A DNA stretch of 64,000 nucleotides from Pseudomonadota bacterium (GTDB lineage Bacteria; Pseudomonadota; Gammaproteobacteria; Burkholderiales; Thiobacillaceae). Positions 28,793-38,265 of the stretch are shown one piece after another (the stretch's first letter is position 1; each line of letters begins with the position of its first letter). The position numbers and the translations under genes were made by a program. The stretch spans positions 48,663 through 112,662 of the forward strand of contig JAJZPR010000008.1 of the NCBI GenBank assembly GCA_021847835.1, in the 5' to 3' direction. A model generated the notes under the pieces. The model did not search any database and was not told where the DNA came from. It saw nothing but the letters and a program-made list of their open reading frames with translations.

Positions 28793-30570
28793 GCCTGCTG
28801 CAAGTGGAAAATCTCGGCGTGCGCATCGGCGACGTGGCGCCGGTGGATGGCGTGAGTTTCGCCATCGATGCCGGCGAAACCTTTGCGCTGCTGGGCGAAT
28901 CCGGCTCAGGCAAGTCCATGACCGCGCTTGCCCTCATGCGCCTGTTGCCGGCGGGCGGCCGCATCGTCGATGGACAGGTCAGCTTCGATGGCCAAGCGCT
29001 GAGTGAGCTGCCCGAGTCGCAGATGCGAACCTTGCGCGGGCGCGGCATGGCCATGATCTTCCAGGAGCCGCAGACTTCGCTCAATCCGGTCATGACCGTC
29101 GGCGACCAGATCGCCGAGGCGCTGCCGGCCGGCCTGTCGCGCAGCGAACAGGAGCGGGAGATCGTCAGGCTGCTGGAGGAAGTCGGCATACCCGACCCCG
29201 CCCTGCGCATGCACAGCTATCCGTTTGAATTGTCGGGAGGGCAGAAGCAGCGCGTGATGATCGCCCAGGCCCTGGCCGGGAAACCCAAATTGCTGATCGC
29301 CGACGAGCCCACCACCGCGCTCGATGTCACCCTGCAGGCGCAGATCCTGCAGCTCATCAAGCGGCTGGCGCGCGAACGCGGCATGGGTTTGCTGCTGATC
29401 ACGCACGATCTGGGCGTTGCCCGCCACATGGCCGACCGCGTCGGCATCATGTACGCCGGGCAACTGGTGGAAAGCCTGCCGGTCGAGCGGGAAACCGGAC
29501 TGGAACGCGCGTTTCATCCCTACACGCGCAAGCTGATGGCGGCGGTGCCCAGCCTGCAACGCGCGGGGGAAAGGCTTGCCGCCATTCCCGGCCGCGTGCC
29601 GCCGCTGAACCAGCCCTTTGCCGGCTGCCGCTTTGCCGACCGCTGCGCCCAGGCCTTCGAGCCCTGCGCCGGCACCGCGCCGGGCTGGAGCACACTGGGC
29701 GAAGGCCATGCCGTGCGCTGCCATCTCGCGCCGCAGCCGCAGGCCGCGCGCAGGGCCGAGGCGGCGCAGGCGCTGAAAATCCCTGTGCCGTCGCGCACGC
29801 CGGTGCTGACCGTGCGCGACCTGGCGGTGAGCTTTACCCAGCGCACCGGCCAGCTGTTCGGCAAACAGCGCATCCATGCCGTCGACGGCATCAGCTTCGA
29901 ATTGAATGCCGGCGAAACCCTGGCCCTGGTGGGCGAATCGGGTTGCGGCAAGACCACCGCCGCCAAGGCCATCCTGGGACTGACCGCGGTCAGCGGCGGC
30001 GAAGTGGTGCTGGACGGGCAGAACGTCACCGGGCTGTCCGAGCGCCGCTTCAAGCCTTACCGGCGGCTGGCGCAGATCGTTTTCCAGGATCCCTACAGCT
30101 CGCTCAACCCGCGCATGCGGGTGGGCGACATTCTGCAGGAAGGCATGGCAGCACTGGGCGTGGGCGAGCCATCCAGCCGCAGCCGGGACATCGCCACCCT
30201 GCTGGAAAAGGTCGGGCTCGACCCCGATGCGGTCGCACGTTATCCGCACGAATTCTCCGGCGGCCAGCGTCAGCGCATCGCCATCGCACGGGCGCTGGCA
30301 GTAAAGCCCAAGCTCCTGATTTGCGACGAGCCGACCTCGGCGCTGGATGTTTCGGTGCAGGCGCAGATCCTCAACCTGTTGGCCGACTTGCAGCGCGAGG
30401 AGGGACTGGCCATGCTGTTCATCACCCACAACCTCGCGGCCGTGGGCTATCTTGCGCACCGCGTGGCGGTAATGAAGGGGGGCAGGATCGTGGAGCTCGG
30501 CGCCACGCACGACATTCTTTCCCGTCCGCAGCAGGCCTATACGCAGGGCTTGCTGGCATCGGTGCTGTAG
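28789..30570 (+). CDS. Peptide ABC transporter ATPase, two fused nucleotide-binding domains
   Basis: A 593-residue fusion of DppD-like and DppF-like ATPases. The first domain has Walker [10 protein letters not shown], signature LSGGQKQRV and Walker [14 protein letters not shown], followed by an oligopeptide-type C-terminal motif ([16 protein letters not shown]). The second has [18 protein letters not shown] and [13 protein letters not shown]. Such fused forms (YejF/GsiA type) supply both ATPase sites. The true start is the ATG at 28789, overlapping the permease stop; the longer ORF at 28357 is a shadow. Last gene of the operon. Confidence 0.92.
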   Translation: MSLLQVENLGVRIGDVAPVDGVSFAIDAGETFALLGESGSGKSMTALALMRLLPAGGRIVDGQVSFDGQALSELPESQMRTLRGRGMAMIFQEPQTSLNPVMTVGDQIAEALPAGLSRSEQEREIVRLLEEVGIPDPALRMHSYPFELSGGQKQRVMIAQALAGKPKLLIADEPTTALDVTLQAQILQLIKRLARERGMGLLLITHDLGVARHMADRVGIMYAGQLVESLPVERETGLERAFHPYTRKLMAAVPSLQRAGERLAAIPGRVPPLNQPFAGCRFADRCAQAFEPCAGTAPGWSTLGEGHAVRCHLAPQPQAARRAEAAQALKIPVPSRTPVLTVRDLAVSFTQRTGQLFGKQRIHAVDGISFELNAGETLALVGESGCGKTTAAKAILGLTAVSGGEVVLDGQNVTGLSERRFKPYRRLAQIVFQDPYSSLNPRMRVGDILQEGMAALGVGEPSSRSRDIATLLEKVGLDPDAVARYPHEFSGGQRQRIAIARALAVKPKLLICDEPTSALDVSVQAQILNLLADLQREEGLAMLFITHNLAAVGYLAHRVAVMKGGRIVELGATHDILSRPQQAYTQGLLASVL

Positions 30571-30573
30571 TGA

Positions 30574-30670
30574 CCAGGGTAGGAGTTAGGAGCCAGGATT
30601 CAGGGAAGATGCTTCGCGCCCCAATTCAAATGCAGCCCAGGCCGCACCAGCCCCTAGCCCCTAACTCCTT
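30574..30670. repeat. Intergenic word-repeat hairpin element between ABC ATPase and mltD
   Basis: The left side GGTAGGAGTTAGGAGCCAGG is complementary to the right side CCCCTAGCCCCTAACTCC with a few mismatches, and both sides are made of repeated AGGAGT/AGGG words. The right arm overlaps the stop codon of mltD. It resembles the elements at 13263-13378 and 54017-54132. Confidence 0.6.
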
Positions 30671-32157
30671 TTGATGGTGAGCTGCTCGCCTGCCTGCACG
30701 TTGTTGTTGTCCAGCTTGTTCCAGGCCTTGAGTTCCGGGACGGAAACCTTGAAACGGCTGGCAATCGAATAAAGCGTGTCGCCGCGGCGGACGGTGTAGC
30801 GGGTGGCGGCCATGGCGGCGGCGCTTTCTCCCGCAGCGGCGGGCTCGACAGCCAAGCGCTGGCCGGTCCTCAGTCTTGCCGATTTCAGCCTGTTGTAGCG
30901 CCTGAGGTCGCCAATGCTCATGCGATACTGCCTAGCCAGTTGCCCAAGCGTATCGCCCTTGCGCACGACATGATATTTCGCCGGGGCGGCAGCCATTTTC
31001 CCGGCATCCGCCTCTGCTTCCCGCCAGGTGGCAGCCGGCAGCTCGCCGCCCGCTTCGGCATTGCCGACAGGCGCGAGAATGACCTGATCCTTGACGAGCC
31101 GGCCCTTGCGCAGATGCAGCTGATTGTGCTCGGCAAGGCGTGCCGGCGTGGTGCCGAACTGCGCGGCGATTTCGGCCACGGTCATGCCTTTTCTGGCGGT
31201 CACGGGATGCCAGCTGTCCCATTCGCCTTTCTCCAGATTGGTCTGGAAGGCTTCGGCGTGGTCGACCGGCACCAGCACGGAAACCTCGCTGCCGGACTTG
31301 ATGAGCTTGCGCGGAAAAGCGGGATTGAGCGAGAGGAATTCTTCGGCCGTGAGCCCGGCCAGCTTTGCGGCCGAGTGCACGTCGATGGCGCCGGCATTGA
31401 TCGAGACCCGGGTGAAGTAGGGCGCGTCGGGAATGTCGTTCAGTTCGACCCCGAAGCTTTCCGGATTGAGCACCAGTTGCCTGATCGCCATCAGCTTGGG
31501 CACGTAATGGCGGGTTTCCGGCGGCAGCGGCAGGCTCAGGTAGTCGGTGGGCTTGCCCTGCGCGGCGTTTTTCCGGATGGCGCGCGACACGCAGCCCTCA
31601 CCGCAGTTGTAGGCTGCCAGGGCCAGTTCCCAGGAGCCGAAATCCAAGAACAGTTTTTGCAGATAGTCCAGGGCGGCCTGGGTGGCGGCTGTCACGTCGC
31701 GGCGGCCGTCGTACCAGATGTCCTGTTTCAGTCCGTAATGCCTGCCGGTGGAGGGGATGAACTGCCAGATGCCCGCCGCATGCGAACGCGAGTAGGCCTG
31801 CGGATTGAAGGCGCTTTCCACCATGGGCAGCAACGCGATCTCCATCGGCATGTCGCGTTTCTGCACTTCCTCGACAATATGGAACAGGTATCGGCGCGAG
31901 CGGTCCAGCATGCGCGCGACGTAGTCCGGGCGCTTGCTGTACCAGTCGACGTGCGCCTGGATCAGGGGGGAGTCGAGTTCCGCGAGTCCAAGCCCGGCGC
32001 GGATGCGGTTCCAAAGATTGTCGGACTGCTCCGGAAAGGGGGCAGAGGAGGAATGCTGGCTGTCGCCGTACGCCAGCCGCATCTCCTGTTCGCCATGAGC
32101 CAGCGGCGAGAGCAGACCGACAGACAGGGCGGCAGAGACAATCAGTCGCAGGCGCAA
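30661..32157 (-). CDS. mltD: Membrane-bound lytic murein transglycosylase D with LysM repeats
   Basis: Peptidoglycan-cleaving enzyme of 498 residues. A signal peptide of about 22 residues is followed by a lysozyme-like SLT domain with the catalytic glutamate in LPMVESAFNPQAYS (about residue 114) and GIWQFIPSTGRHYGL. Three C-terminal LysM modules bind glycan: a divergent one around RKGMTVAEIAAQFGTT, then YHVVRKGDTLGQLARQY and YTVRRGDTLYSIASRF. No lipobox cysteine is seen, unlike E. coli MltD, so it may be soluble in the periplasm. Confidence 0.9.
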   Translation of the reverse strand: MRLRLIVSAALSVGLLSPLAHGEQEMRLAYGDSQHSSSAPFPEQSDNLWNRIRAGLGLAELDSPLIQAHVDWYSKRPDYVARMLDRSRRYLFHIVEEVQKRDMPMEIALLPMVESAFNPQAYSRSHAAGIWQFIPSTGRHYGLKQDIWYDGRRDVTAATQAALDYLQKLFLDFGSWELALAAYNCGEGCVSRAIRKNAAQGKPTDYLSLPLPPETRHYVPKLMAIRQLVLNPESFGVELNDIPDAPYFTRVSINAGAIDVHSAAKLAGLTAEEFLSLNPAFPRKLIKSGSEVSVLVPVDHAEAFQTNLEKGEWDSWHPVTARKGMTVAEIAAQFGTTPARLAEHNQLHLRKGRLVKDQVILAPVGNAEAGGELPAATWREAEADAGKMAAAPAKYHVVRKGDTLGQLARQYRMSIGDLRRYNRLKSARLRTGQRLAVEPAAAGESAAAMAATRYTVRRGDTLYSIASRFKVSVPELKAWNKLDNNNVQAGEQLTIKRS

Positions 32158-32243
32158 GGCTATTCCCTCACAGATAATTCGCAGGCCAAATCCTATGCCC
32201 GATCAACTGGCGAGGTCAACCTTGGCCTGTTGACGCTAAAAGC

Positions 32244-33008
32244 TCAAAAGGCATCCTTGGCTTGGCGCAGCGCGGCAAACACTTCAACGGCATTCGCGGG
32301 CCGCCGCTTGAGTCCGGCTTCTGCGGCAACAATGAGGGCGGGCTCGCGGCAGCGCAGGAAGGGGTTGGTCGCCTTTTCCAGCGCCAGCGTCGACGGCAGT
32401 GTGGGCAGGCCTGCCGCACGTCGCGCCTGTTCGCGCTTTTCACGTTCCAGCAAAGCCGCGTTTTCGCCATCCACCGTTCTGGCGAAGCGTATATTACTTA
32501 TGGTGTATTCATGCGCGCAGAAAATTTCCGTATCGTCAGGCAGTTGTGCAAGTTTGCTCAGGCTCTCTGACATCATGGCGGGCGTGCCCTCGAACAGTCG
32601 GCCGCAGCCGCAGGCAAACAGGGTGTCGCCGCAGAACAGACGGCTGCCGTCGTAATAGGCGACATGCCCCAGGGTATGCCCGGGCGTGCCGATGACGCGG
32701 ACCTGCAGGCCGAACCGCGCAAGCGCGATCACGTCGCCATCGGCGACCGCATCGGTGATGCCGGGGATGCTTTCCTGCCGCGGCCCGTAGATGCGCGGAT
32801 GGCAGCGGGCGGCAAGGGCGGCGAGGCCGCCGACATGGTCGCCATGGTGATGGGTGACGAGAATGGCGAAGAGTTCGAGGCCGTGCCTTTCGAGAAATTC
32901 GATGCATGGCTCGGCGACGCCGGGGTCGACCAGCACGGCATCGCGCGCATCGTGCAGCGCCCAGATATAATTGTCGTCAAAGGCAGGGAGTGGGGTGACA
33001 GTCAGCAT
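32244..33008 (-). CDS. gloB: Hydroxyacylglutathione hydrolase (glyoxalase II)
   Basis: Metallo-beta-lactamase-fold thioesterase of 254 residues that hydrolyses S-lactoylglutathione in methylglyoxal detoxification. The zinc motif is THHHGDHVGG, with further ligands in GTPGHTLGH and FCGDTLF, and the C-terminal glutathione-binding domain includes NPFLRC. The ATG at 33008 (MLTVTPLPAFDDNYIW) is the family start; the 500-residue ORF in the track is a run-through. Only 15 bases separate it from the divergent methyltransferase gene. Confidence 0.94.
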   Translation of the reverse strand: MLTVTPLPAFDDNYIWALHDARDAVLVDPGVAEPCIEFLERHGLELFAILVTHHHGDHVGGLAALAARCHPRIYGPRQESIPGITDAVADGDVIALARFGLQVRVIGTPGHTLGHVAYYDGSRLFCGDTLFACGCGRLFEGTPAMMSESLSKLAQLPDDTEIFCAHEYTISNIRFARTVDGENAALLEREKREQARRAAGLPTLPSTLALEKATNPFLRCREPALIVAAEAGLKRRPANAVEVFAALRQAKDAF

Positions 33009-33023
33009 GGAGGTGCGGCAGGC

Positions 33024-33773
33024 ATGAAAGCTTCGATAATCAGTCCGGAATGGTTTGCAAGCCCGCTCGGCGCCTATCTGCTCGAACGCGAGCAGGCATA
33101 TTATGACCGCGTCGTGGCCGACATATTCGGTTTTTATGCGGTGCAGATCGGGCTGACCCAGTTCGATTTTCTGCGCAACAGCCGCATCCCCGGCAGGATA
33201 CGCTGCGGCCAGGGCGCACCGGCGCAGATTCTGGCGGAACCCATGTTCCTGCCCTTCGAGAGCCAGTCCGTCGATCTGCTGCTCATGCCGCACGTGCTGG
33301 AATACACCGACCACCCTCATCAGGTGCTGCGCGAGGCGGAAAGGGTGCTGCGGCCAGAGGGACGCCTGCTGCTTTCCGGCTTCAACCCGCGCAGCCTGTG
33401 GGGCCTGGCCCGCCTGCTCAAGGGGCAGGAAAGGGGCTTCCCCTGGAACGGGCATTTTCTCAACATGCCGCGCGTCAAGGACTGGCTGGCGCTGCTCGGC
33501 TTCGAACTGGCGGGCGGCAACATGTGCTGCTACCGTCCGCCCGTCAACAGGGAAGCCTGGCTCAGGCGCTTCCGTTTCATGGAGCCTGCCGGCGATCGCT
33601 GGTGGGCCATGGGCGGCGGCGTGTATTTCCTGCAGGCCATCAAGCGCGTGCACGGCATGCGCGTGCTGACCCCTGCGTGGAAAGCCACGGCCGCGGCCAA
33701 CGCCTCGCCTTCGCTTGCCGCACGCAACGTCCACAGCCTGGCCCAATACCGGATGCGACGTGGAAAACGTTGA
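33024..33773 (+). CDS. Class I SAM-dependent methyltransferase
   Basis: A 249-residue protein of the methyltransferase-11 type. The part usually holding motif I is degenerate, but [46 protein letters not shown] and a C-terminal basic region match the family found next to gloB and rnhA in betaproteobacteria. The substrate is unknown. The ATG at 33024 was chosen from homology; the longer ORF start at 32664 lies inside gloB. The stop overlaps the rnhA start by 14 bases. Confidence 0.85.
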   Translation: MKASIISPEWFASPLGAYLLEREQAYYDRVVADIFGFYAVQIGLTQFDFLRNSRIPGRIRCGQGAPAQILAEPMFLPFESQSVDLLLMPHVLEYTDHPHQVLREAERVLRPEGRLLLSGFNPRSLWGLARLLKGQERGFPWNGHFLNMPRVKDWLALLGFELAGGNMCCYRPPVNREAWLRRFRFMEPAGDRWWAMGGGVYFLQAIKRVHGMRVLTPAWKATAAANASPSLAARNVHSLAQYRMRRGKR

Positions 33774-34206
33774 CTGGGTGGACGCCTATACCGACGGCGC
33801 CTGCAAGGGCAACCCGGGCCCGGGCGGATGGGGCGTGCTGCTGGTTTACGGCGCGCATCGCAAGGAATTGCACGGCGGCGCGACGCACACGACCAACAAC
33901 CGCATGGAGCTCCAGGCCGTGATCGAGGCGCTGAAAAGCCTCAAGCGCCCGAGCCATATCCGTATCCACACCGATTCGCAGTATGTGCACAAGGGCATCA
34001 GCGAATGGCTGGCGGGCTGGAAGCGCAAGGGCTGGAAAACCGCGGACGGCAAGCCGGTGAAGAATCAGGACCTGTGGCAGGAACTGGAGGCCTTGTCCTC
34101 AAGGCACAAGGTCAAATGGATATGGGTAAAAGGCCATGCGGGGCATCCGGGCAACGAATCCGCAGATAGGCTGGCGAATCTGGGCGTGGCGGGGATAACG
34201 GGATAA
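33760..34206 (+). CDS. rnhA: Ribonuclease HI
   Basis: Endonuclease of about 148 residues that cuts the RNA strand of RNA-DNA hybrids. The catalytic acidic residues appear in [34 protein letters not shown] and GNESADRLA, and the basic handle region is [21 protein letters not shown] at 33760 ([13 protein letters not shown]) gives family length and overlaps the methyltransferase end; the upstream ATG at 33715 is less likely. dnaQ follows directly, an arrangement conserved in Proteobacteria. Confidence 0.94.
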   Translation: MENVDWVDAYTDGACKGNPGPGGWGVLLVYGAHRKELHGGATHTTNNRMELQAVIEALKSLKRPSHIRIHTDSQYVHKGISEWLAGWKRKGWKTADGKPVKNQDLWQELEALSSRHKVKWIWVKGHAGHPGNESADRLANLGVAGITG

Positions 34207-34211
34207 GAACA

Positions 34212-34916
34212 ATGCGACAAATCATTCTGGACACCGAAACCACCGGCCTCGATCCCCGACAGGGACACCGGGTCATCGAAATCGCCGCCGTGGAGATGCA
34301 GAACCGCCGCCTGACCGGCAACCATTTCCATCGCTACCTCAACCCCGACCGCGACATCGAGGAAGGCGCCCTGCAGGTGCACGGCATCACCCGCGAATTC
34401 CTGCAGGACAAGCCGAGGTTTGCCGACATTGCGGCGGAATTCATCGACTTCGTGCAGGGCGCGGAACTGATCATTCACAACGCGCCGTTCGACACGGCCT
34501 TCCTGAACGCCGAACTGGCCCTGCACGGCATGGGCAACCTGCAGGCCCATACCGGCGAGGTCATCGATACCCTGCTGATGGCGCGGAATCTGCATCCGGG
34601 CCAGCGCAACAGCCTGGACGCCCTGTGCAAGCGTTACGGCGTGGACAATTCCACGCGCACCCTGCACGGCGCGCTGCTGGACTGCGAACTGCTCGCCCAG
34701 GTCTATCTCTCCATGACGCGCGGCCAGGAAACCCTCGTCATGGAGACGCCGGGACCGGCTGGCGCCCTGGCAAGGCCTGACCGGAACAGGCAAAGGCGCC
34801 GTCCGCTTGACGCGACAATTACCGAGCAGGACATGGCTGCACACATTGAACTGCTGAAGCAGATCGACAAGGAAAGCGGCGGCGGCTGTCTCTGGATGCA
34901 AGAACAAGCAGGTTGA
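34212..34916 (+). CDS. dnaQ: DNA polymerase III epsilon subunit, 3'-5' proofreading exonuclease
   Basis: Proofreading subunit of 234 residues in the DEDDh exonuclease family. It has ExoI ILDTETTGLDP, ExoII HNAPFDTAFLNAEL and ExoIII LHGALLDCELLA with the catalytic histidine. The C-terminal tail (DMAAHIELLKQIDKESGG) would contact the alpha subunit. The gene starts five bases after the rnhA stop and ends next to the TTG start of the next gene. Confidence 0.95.
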   Translation: MRQIILDTETTGLDPRQGHRVIEIAAVEMQNRRLTGNHFHRYLNPDRDIEEGALQVHGITREFLQDKPRFADIAAEFIDFVQGAELIIHNAPFDTAFLNAELALHGMGNLQAHTGEVIDTLLMARNLHPGQRNSLDALCKRYGVDNSTRTLHGALLDCELLAQVYLSMTRGQETLVMETPGPAGALARPDRNRQRRRPLDATITEQDMAAHIELLKQIDKESGGGCLWMQEQAG

Positions 34917-34917
34917 A

Positions 34918-35862
34918 TTGCAGATCAAACACGTGGTTTCCCGTCTGGGCCGGCGATTCCGCCGCCGGCTTCATGCAGGCATGTTCATGCTGGCATTTTG
35001 CGGCATGGCCGCCCATGCCGGCATGGCAACCCTCGTGCTTTCCGATGGCTCCGCCCCCTATCATGAGGCCGCCGATGCCATCGAGGCTGCGTTGGGTCCT
35101 CAGCACACGGTCACCAGAATGCTGGCGGACAAGATGTCGGCCAGCGCTTCGGCCTTGTCGCGCGCCAATTTGCTGGTGGCCATAGGCGTCAAGGCTGCGG
35201 ACCTGGTTGCCGGGCAGGGCGGCAGCACCCCCGTGCTTGCCGTGCTGGTCACCGAGGACTGGTATCGCAGTCAGGGAAAGGCAAAGCTTTCCGCAGGCGG
35301 GCGCAGCGTCGGCGTGGTGGTACTGGAACAGCCGTTTTCGCGCCAGATGGATCTGGTCAGAAAAGCCTTTCCCCAGCTGAGCCGCATCGGCGTGGTGCTC
35401 GGGCGCAAAAATGCCGGGATGCTGGAGCCCCTGCAGGCGGCGGCCTCGAAAGAGGGCATGACCCTGGTGGGTGCAGTGTCCGAATCGGAATCGACTCTGG
35501 TGGCGACCCTGGAGCAGGTGCTGAGGGAAGCCGATCTGCTGCTTGCCGTGCCGGATGCCGAGGTGCTCAACCGCAGCACCGTGCAAAGCGTGCTCATGAC
35601 CACCTACCGCTACCGCGACCCCATGGTCGGCTATTCGAAGGCATTGTCCCGCGCGGGGGCGCTGGTTTCGCTGTATTCGACCCCGGTGCAGATCGGCCGG
35701 CAGGCTGGGGAAGTCGCAGCCAGGGTGATGAGCGGCGCGCGGCTGCCGGAATTGCAATGGCCGCAATATTTCTCGGTTTCCGTGAACCGTCATGTGGCGC
35801 GCTCCCTGGGCAGCGATGTGCCGAGCGAGAGTGCCCTGCTGGCCGGACTGGGGGGGCAATGA
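34918..35862 (+). CDS. Periplasmic ABC-type substrate-binding protein (ABC_sub_bind family), sensor partner
   Basis: A 314-residue exported protein. A basic N-terminus (SRLGRRFRRRLHAG) and hydrophobic MFMLAFCGMAAHA form a signal peptide, and the rest is a two-lobed periplasmic-binding fold with LVAIGVKAADLVAG, RIGVVLGRKNAGMLEPL, DLLLAVPDAEVLNRSTVQS and VGYSKALSRAGALVSLYS. This is the ABC_sub_bind (DUF534-like) family. No transporter genes accompany it; its stop overlaps the start of a CHASE/HAMP-GGDEF-EAL gene as ATGA. It more likely senses a ligand for that enzyme than feeds an importer. The start is a TTG (34918); a GTG at 34933 is also possible. Confidence 0.78.
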   Translation: MQIKHVVSRLGRRFRRRLHAGMFMLAFCGMAAHAGMATLVLSDGSAPYHEAADAIEAALGPQHTVTRMLADKMSASASALSRANLLVAIGVKAADLVAGQGGSTPVLAVLVTEDWYRSQGKAKLSAGGRSVGVVVLEQPFSRQMDLVRKAFPQLSRIGVVLGRKNAGMLEPLQAAASKEGMTLVGAVSESESTLVATLEQVLREADLLLAVPDAEVLNRSTVQSVLMTTYRYRDPMVGYSKALSRAGALVSLYSTPVQIGRQAGEVAARVMSGARLPELQWPQYFSVSVNRHVARSLGSDVPSESALLAGLGGQ

Positions 35863-38021
35863 TCAAGCCCGGCATCCGCGCCCGCGTGTTCTGGCTGTCG
35901 ATCGTGCCGGCAACGGTGATCAGTTCGGCCCTGATGGTCTATCTGACCTTTGCCAAGATACATGAGCTGGAAGATTTGCTCGTCGAGCGTGGCGCGGCCA
36001 CCGTCCGCCATCTGGCGCCTGCGGTCGAGTATGGGGTGATTTCCGGCAATCCCGAGATTCTTGCGCCCCTGCTCGAATCCGCGGCACGGGAGCCCGAGGT
36101 GATGGGCGTGGCGATTTTCGACGGCAACGGCAGGATGCTGACCCGGTCCGGCCCGGCCGCATGGGGAGCACTGCCAAACGAAGCCGTCCGGGAGTCAGGC
36201 GTCGGCCGTGTGAACGCGTCCGACCACTTTCTGTTCTTTGCGCCCATCATCCGAACCGAAATCGCCTCCGACGACTTTAGCCAGGCCGCTGCGGGTGATA
36301 TTAGCCAAGTTGCCATTGCCGATTTTCAGGCGCTGGACGAGGCGCCGAAAATGCACCAAAAGGCGGGCTGGGTGAGCCTGAAACTGTCCAAGGAAAACCT
36401 GTTCGGGAGCCAGCGCAAGATCATCTGGCAAAGCTCGGCCATTCTCGCCATCGGCCTGGCTTTCAGCGCCTTGCTGGGCTGGCGCCTGGGGCGCAGGATC
36501 ACCCAGCCCATCCTGTCGCTGGCCCGTTCGGTGAAGCGCATCGGCGAAGGCCATCTGACCGAGCGCGTCGCGGCGACCGATGCCAGCGACGAGTTCGGCA
36601 TCCTGCAAAGAGGTGTCAACCACATGGCCGGCAGCCTGCAGGCCGCGCACGAGCAGATGCAGGAACGCATCGACCAGGCGACTGCCCGCCTCGTATATCA
36701 GGCCAATCACGACGCGCTGACCGGCCTGGTCAACCGCAACGAGTTCGAGCACAGGTTGAGCCAGGCCATTGCCGGTGCCCGCCAGCATGGCCGCACGCAT
36801 GCCCTGTGCTACATGGACCTCGACCAGTTCAAGATCATCAACGATACCAGCGGCCACGCCGCGGGCGACGAGCTGCTGCGCCAGATCGCCCTGATGCTGA
36901 AAGACCTGCTGCGCGAACGCGACACCCTGGCCCGCCTGGGCGGCGACGAATTCGCCCTGCTGCTGGAAAATTGCGATCCCGGCGATGCCCTGCAGGTCGC
37001 CGAGGCCTGCCGCAACACGGTGCGGCAGTTCCGCTTCAAGTGGGAAAACCGCTTGTTCAACATCGGCGTCAGCATCGGCCTGGTCATGATAGAGAAGGAC
37101 TCCGGATCCATGGCCGACCTGCTGTCCGCCGCCGACGCGGCATGCTATGTAGCCAAGGACAGGGGACGCAATCAGGTGCATGTCTACCAGCATGCCGATA
37201 GCGATCTGGTCCGCCATCGCGGCGAGATGCAATGGGTGACTCGCCTGCACAAGGCCATGGCGGAGAACCGGCTCAGGCTTTACTGGCAGGAGATCCGGCC
37301 TGCGGCCGAGCATTGGCACGCCGTTTGCCACGCCGAAGTCCTCATGCGCATGCTGGATGAGGACGGCAAGCTCATTCTGCCCATGGCCTTCATTCCGGCA
37401 GCGGAAAGATATGCCTTGATGCCCATGCTGGACCGCTGGACGATCGAGAGCGTCATCGATCTCTGCGGCCATTCGGTTGCCGAACGGGTTCTTGCAGCGC
37501 GGAGGCACTGCATATTCGGAATCAACCTGTCGGGCGTTTCCCTGAAGAACCAGGAATTCCGAAGCTGGCTGCATGCCAGGCTGCATGAAAACCCCGGCCT
37601 CGGGGAGATGCTGTGTTTCGAGATCACCGAAACGGCCGCGATCGGCGACCTGGTGGCCATCAACGCCTTCATCGCCGAACTCAAGACCTTTGGCTGCCGT
37701 TTCGCGCTGGATGATTTCGGCAGTGGCCTGTCGTCTTTCGGCTACCTCAAGAACCTGAATGTCGACTACCTCAAGATCGACGGGGTGTTCGTGCAGAACA
37801 TGACCAGGGGCTCGCTCGATTTCTCGATGGTGGAGGCGATCCATCGCATCGGGCACCAGGTCGGTCTCAAGACCGTTGCAGAATTCGTCGAAACGCAGGA
37901 AGTCCTGGATTGCCTGCGCGAGATTGGCGTCGAGTATGTGCAGGGCGACTACCTGCACAAGCCCGAGCCGGTCGATACGCTGATCGTCAGGCTGTGCGAG
38001 TCTGGCTTGCCGTCACCGTAA
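35859..38021 (+). CDS. Membrane GGDEF-EAL protein (c-di-GMP cyclase/phosphodiesterase) with periplasmic sensor
   Basis: A 720-residue inner-membrane signalling protein. TM1 (about 9-31), a periplasmic CHASE8-like region (about 32-187), TM2 (about 188-211) and HAMP (RRITQPILSLARSVKRI) precede a GGDEF domain with intact GGDEF at 361-365 and an upstream RERD inhibitory-site motif. The EAL domain has EVL in place of EAL but keeps NLSG, the glutamate of FEITETA, DDFGSG, LKIDG and VQGDYL, so phosphodiesterase activity is plausible. Both activities may be present. The start ATG at 35859 overlaps the upstream binding-protein stop, indicating a two-gene sensor unit. Confidence 0.9.
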   Translation: MIKPGIRARVFWLSIVPATVISSALMVYLTFAKIHELEDLLVERGAATVRHLAPAVEYGVISGNPEILAPLLESAAREPEVMGVAIFDGNGRMLTRSGPAAWGALPNEAVRESGVGRVNASDHFLFFAPIIRTEIASDDFSQAAAGDISQVAIADFQALDEAPKMHQKAGWVSLKLSKENLFGSQRKIIWQSSAILAIGLAFSALLGWRLGRRITQPILSLARSVKRIGEGHLTERVAATDASDEFGILQRGVNHMAGSLQAAHEQMQERIDQATARLVYQANHDALTGLVNRNEFEHRLSQAIAGARQHGRTHALCYMDLDQFKIINDTSGHAAGDELLRQIALMLKDLLRERDTLARLGGDEFALLLENCDPGDALQVAEACRNTVRQFRFKWENRLFNIGVSIGLVMIEKDSGSMADLLSAADAACYVAKDRGRNQVHVYQHADSDLVRHRGEMQWVTRLHKAMAENRLRLYWQEIRPAAEHWHAVCHAEVLMRMLDEDGKLILPMAFIPAAERYALMPMLDRWTIESVIDLCGHSVAERVLAARRHCIFGINLSGVSLKNQEFRSWLHARLHENPGLGEMLCFEITETAAIGDLVAINAFIAELKTFGCRFALDDFGSGLSSFGYLKNLNVDYLKIDGVFVQNMTRGSLDFSMVEAIHRIGHQVGLKTVAEFVETQEVLDCLREIGVEYVQGDYLHKPEPVDTLIVRLCESGLPSP

Positions 38022-38214
38022 AGCCTGCCCCGGCCACGGCCTGGGCCAGTTTTTCCGGATCGGTGCGCGCGGCGTCGTAGCTGACTACCGCCTGGGAGGG
38101 TACCAGGGTCACGGCGGCTTGTTGAACGCCGGGAACGGCTTGCAGGACGCGGGTCACGCTGTTCACGCAGCCGCCGCAGGTCATGCCGGTTATCGTCAGT
38201 ATTGCTTCGGTCAT
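37987..38214 (-). CDS. Heavy-metal-associated (CopZ-like) domain protein
   Basis: A metallochaperone of about 75 residues consisting of one HMA ferredoxin-like domain: ILTITGMTCGGCVNSVTRVL with the CxxC copper/mercury-binding pair (MTCGGC), VPGVQQAAVTLVPSQAVVSYD and a C-terminal LAQAVAGAGFTV. The start is taken at the ATG at 38214 (MTEAILT). Its 3' end overlaps the convergent GGDEF-EAL gene by 35 bases. No copper ATPase is adjacent; a CopD-like protein lies about 7 kb away. Confidence 0.88.
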   Translation of the reverse strand: MTEAILTITGMTCGGCVNSVTRVLQAVPGVQQAAVTLVPSQAVVSYDAARTDPEKLAQAVAGAGFTVTASQTRTA

Positions 38215-38265
38215 CAGGCGCTCCATCATGTTACTGAAACAGAACGCCTAGTGTAGTGCCTTTTG

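Noticed and set aside
35733-37958. Long minus-strand ORFs opposite the GGDEF-EAL gene
   Set aside because: Composition is that of reverse complements of conserved coding sequence; the plus-strand frame has all expected domain motifs.
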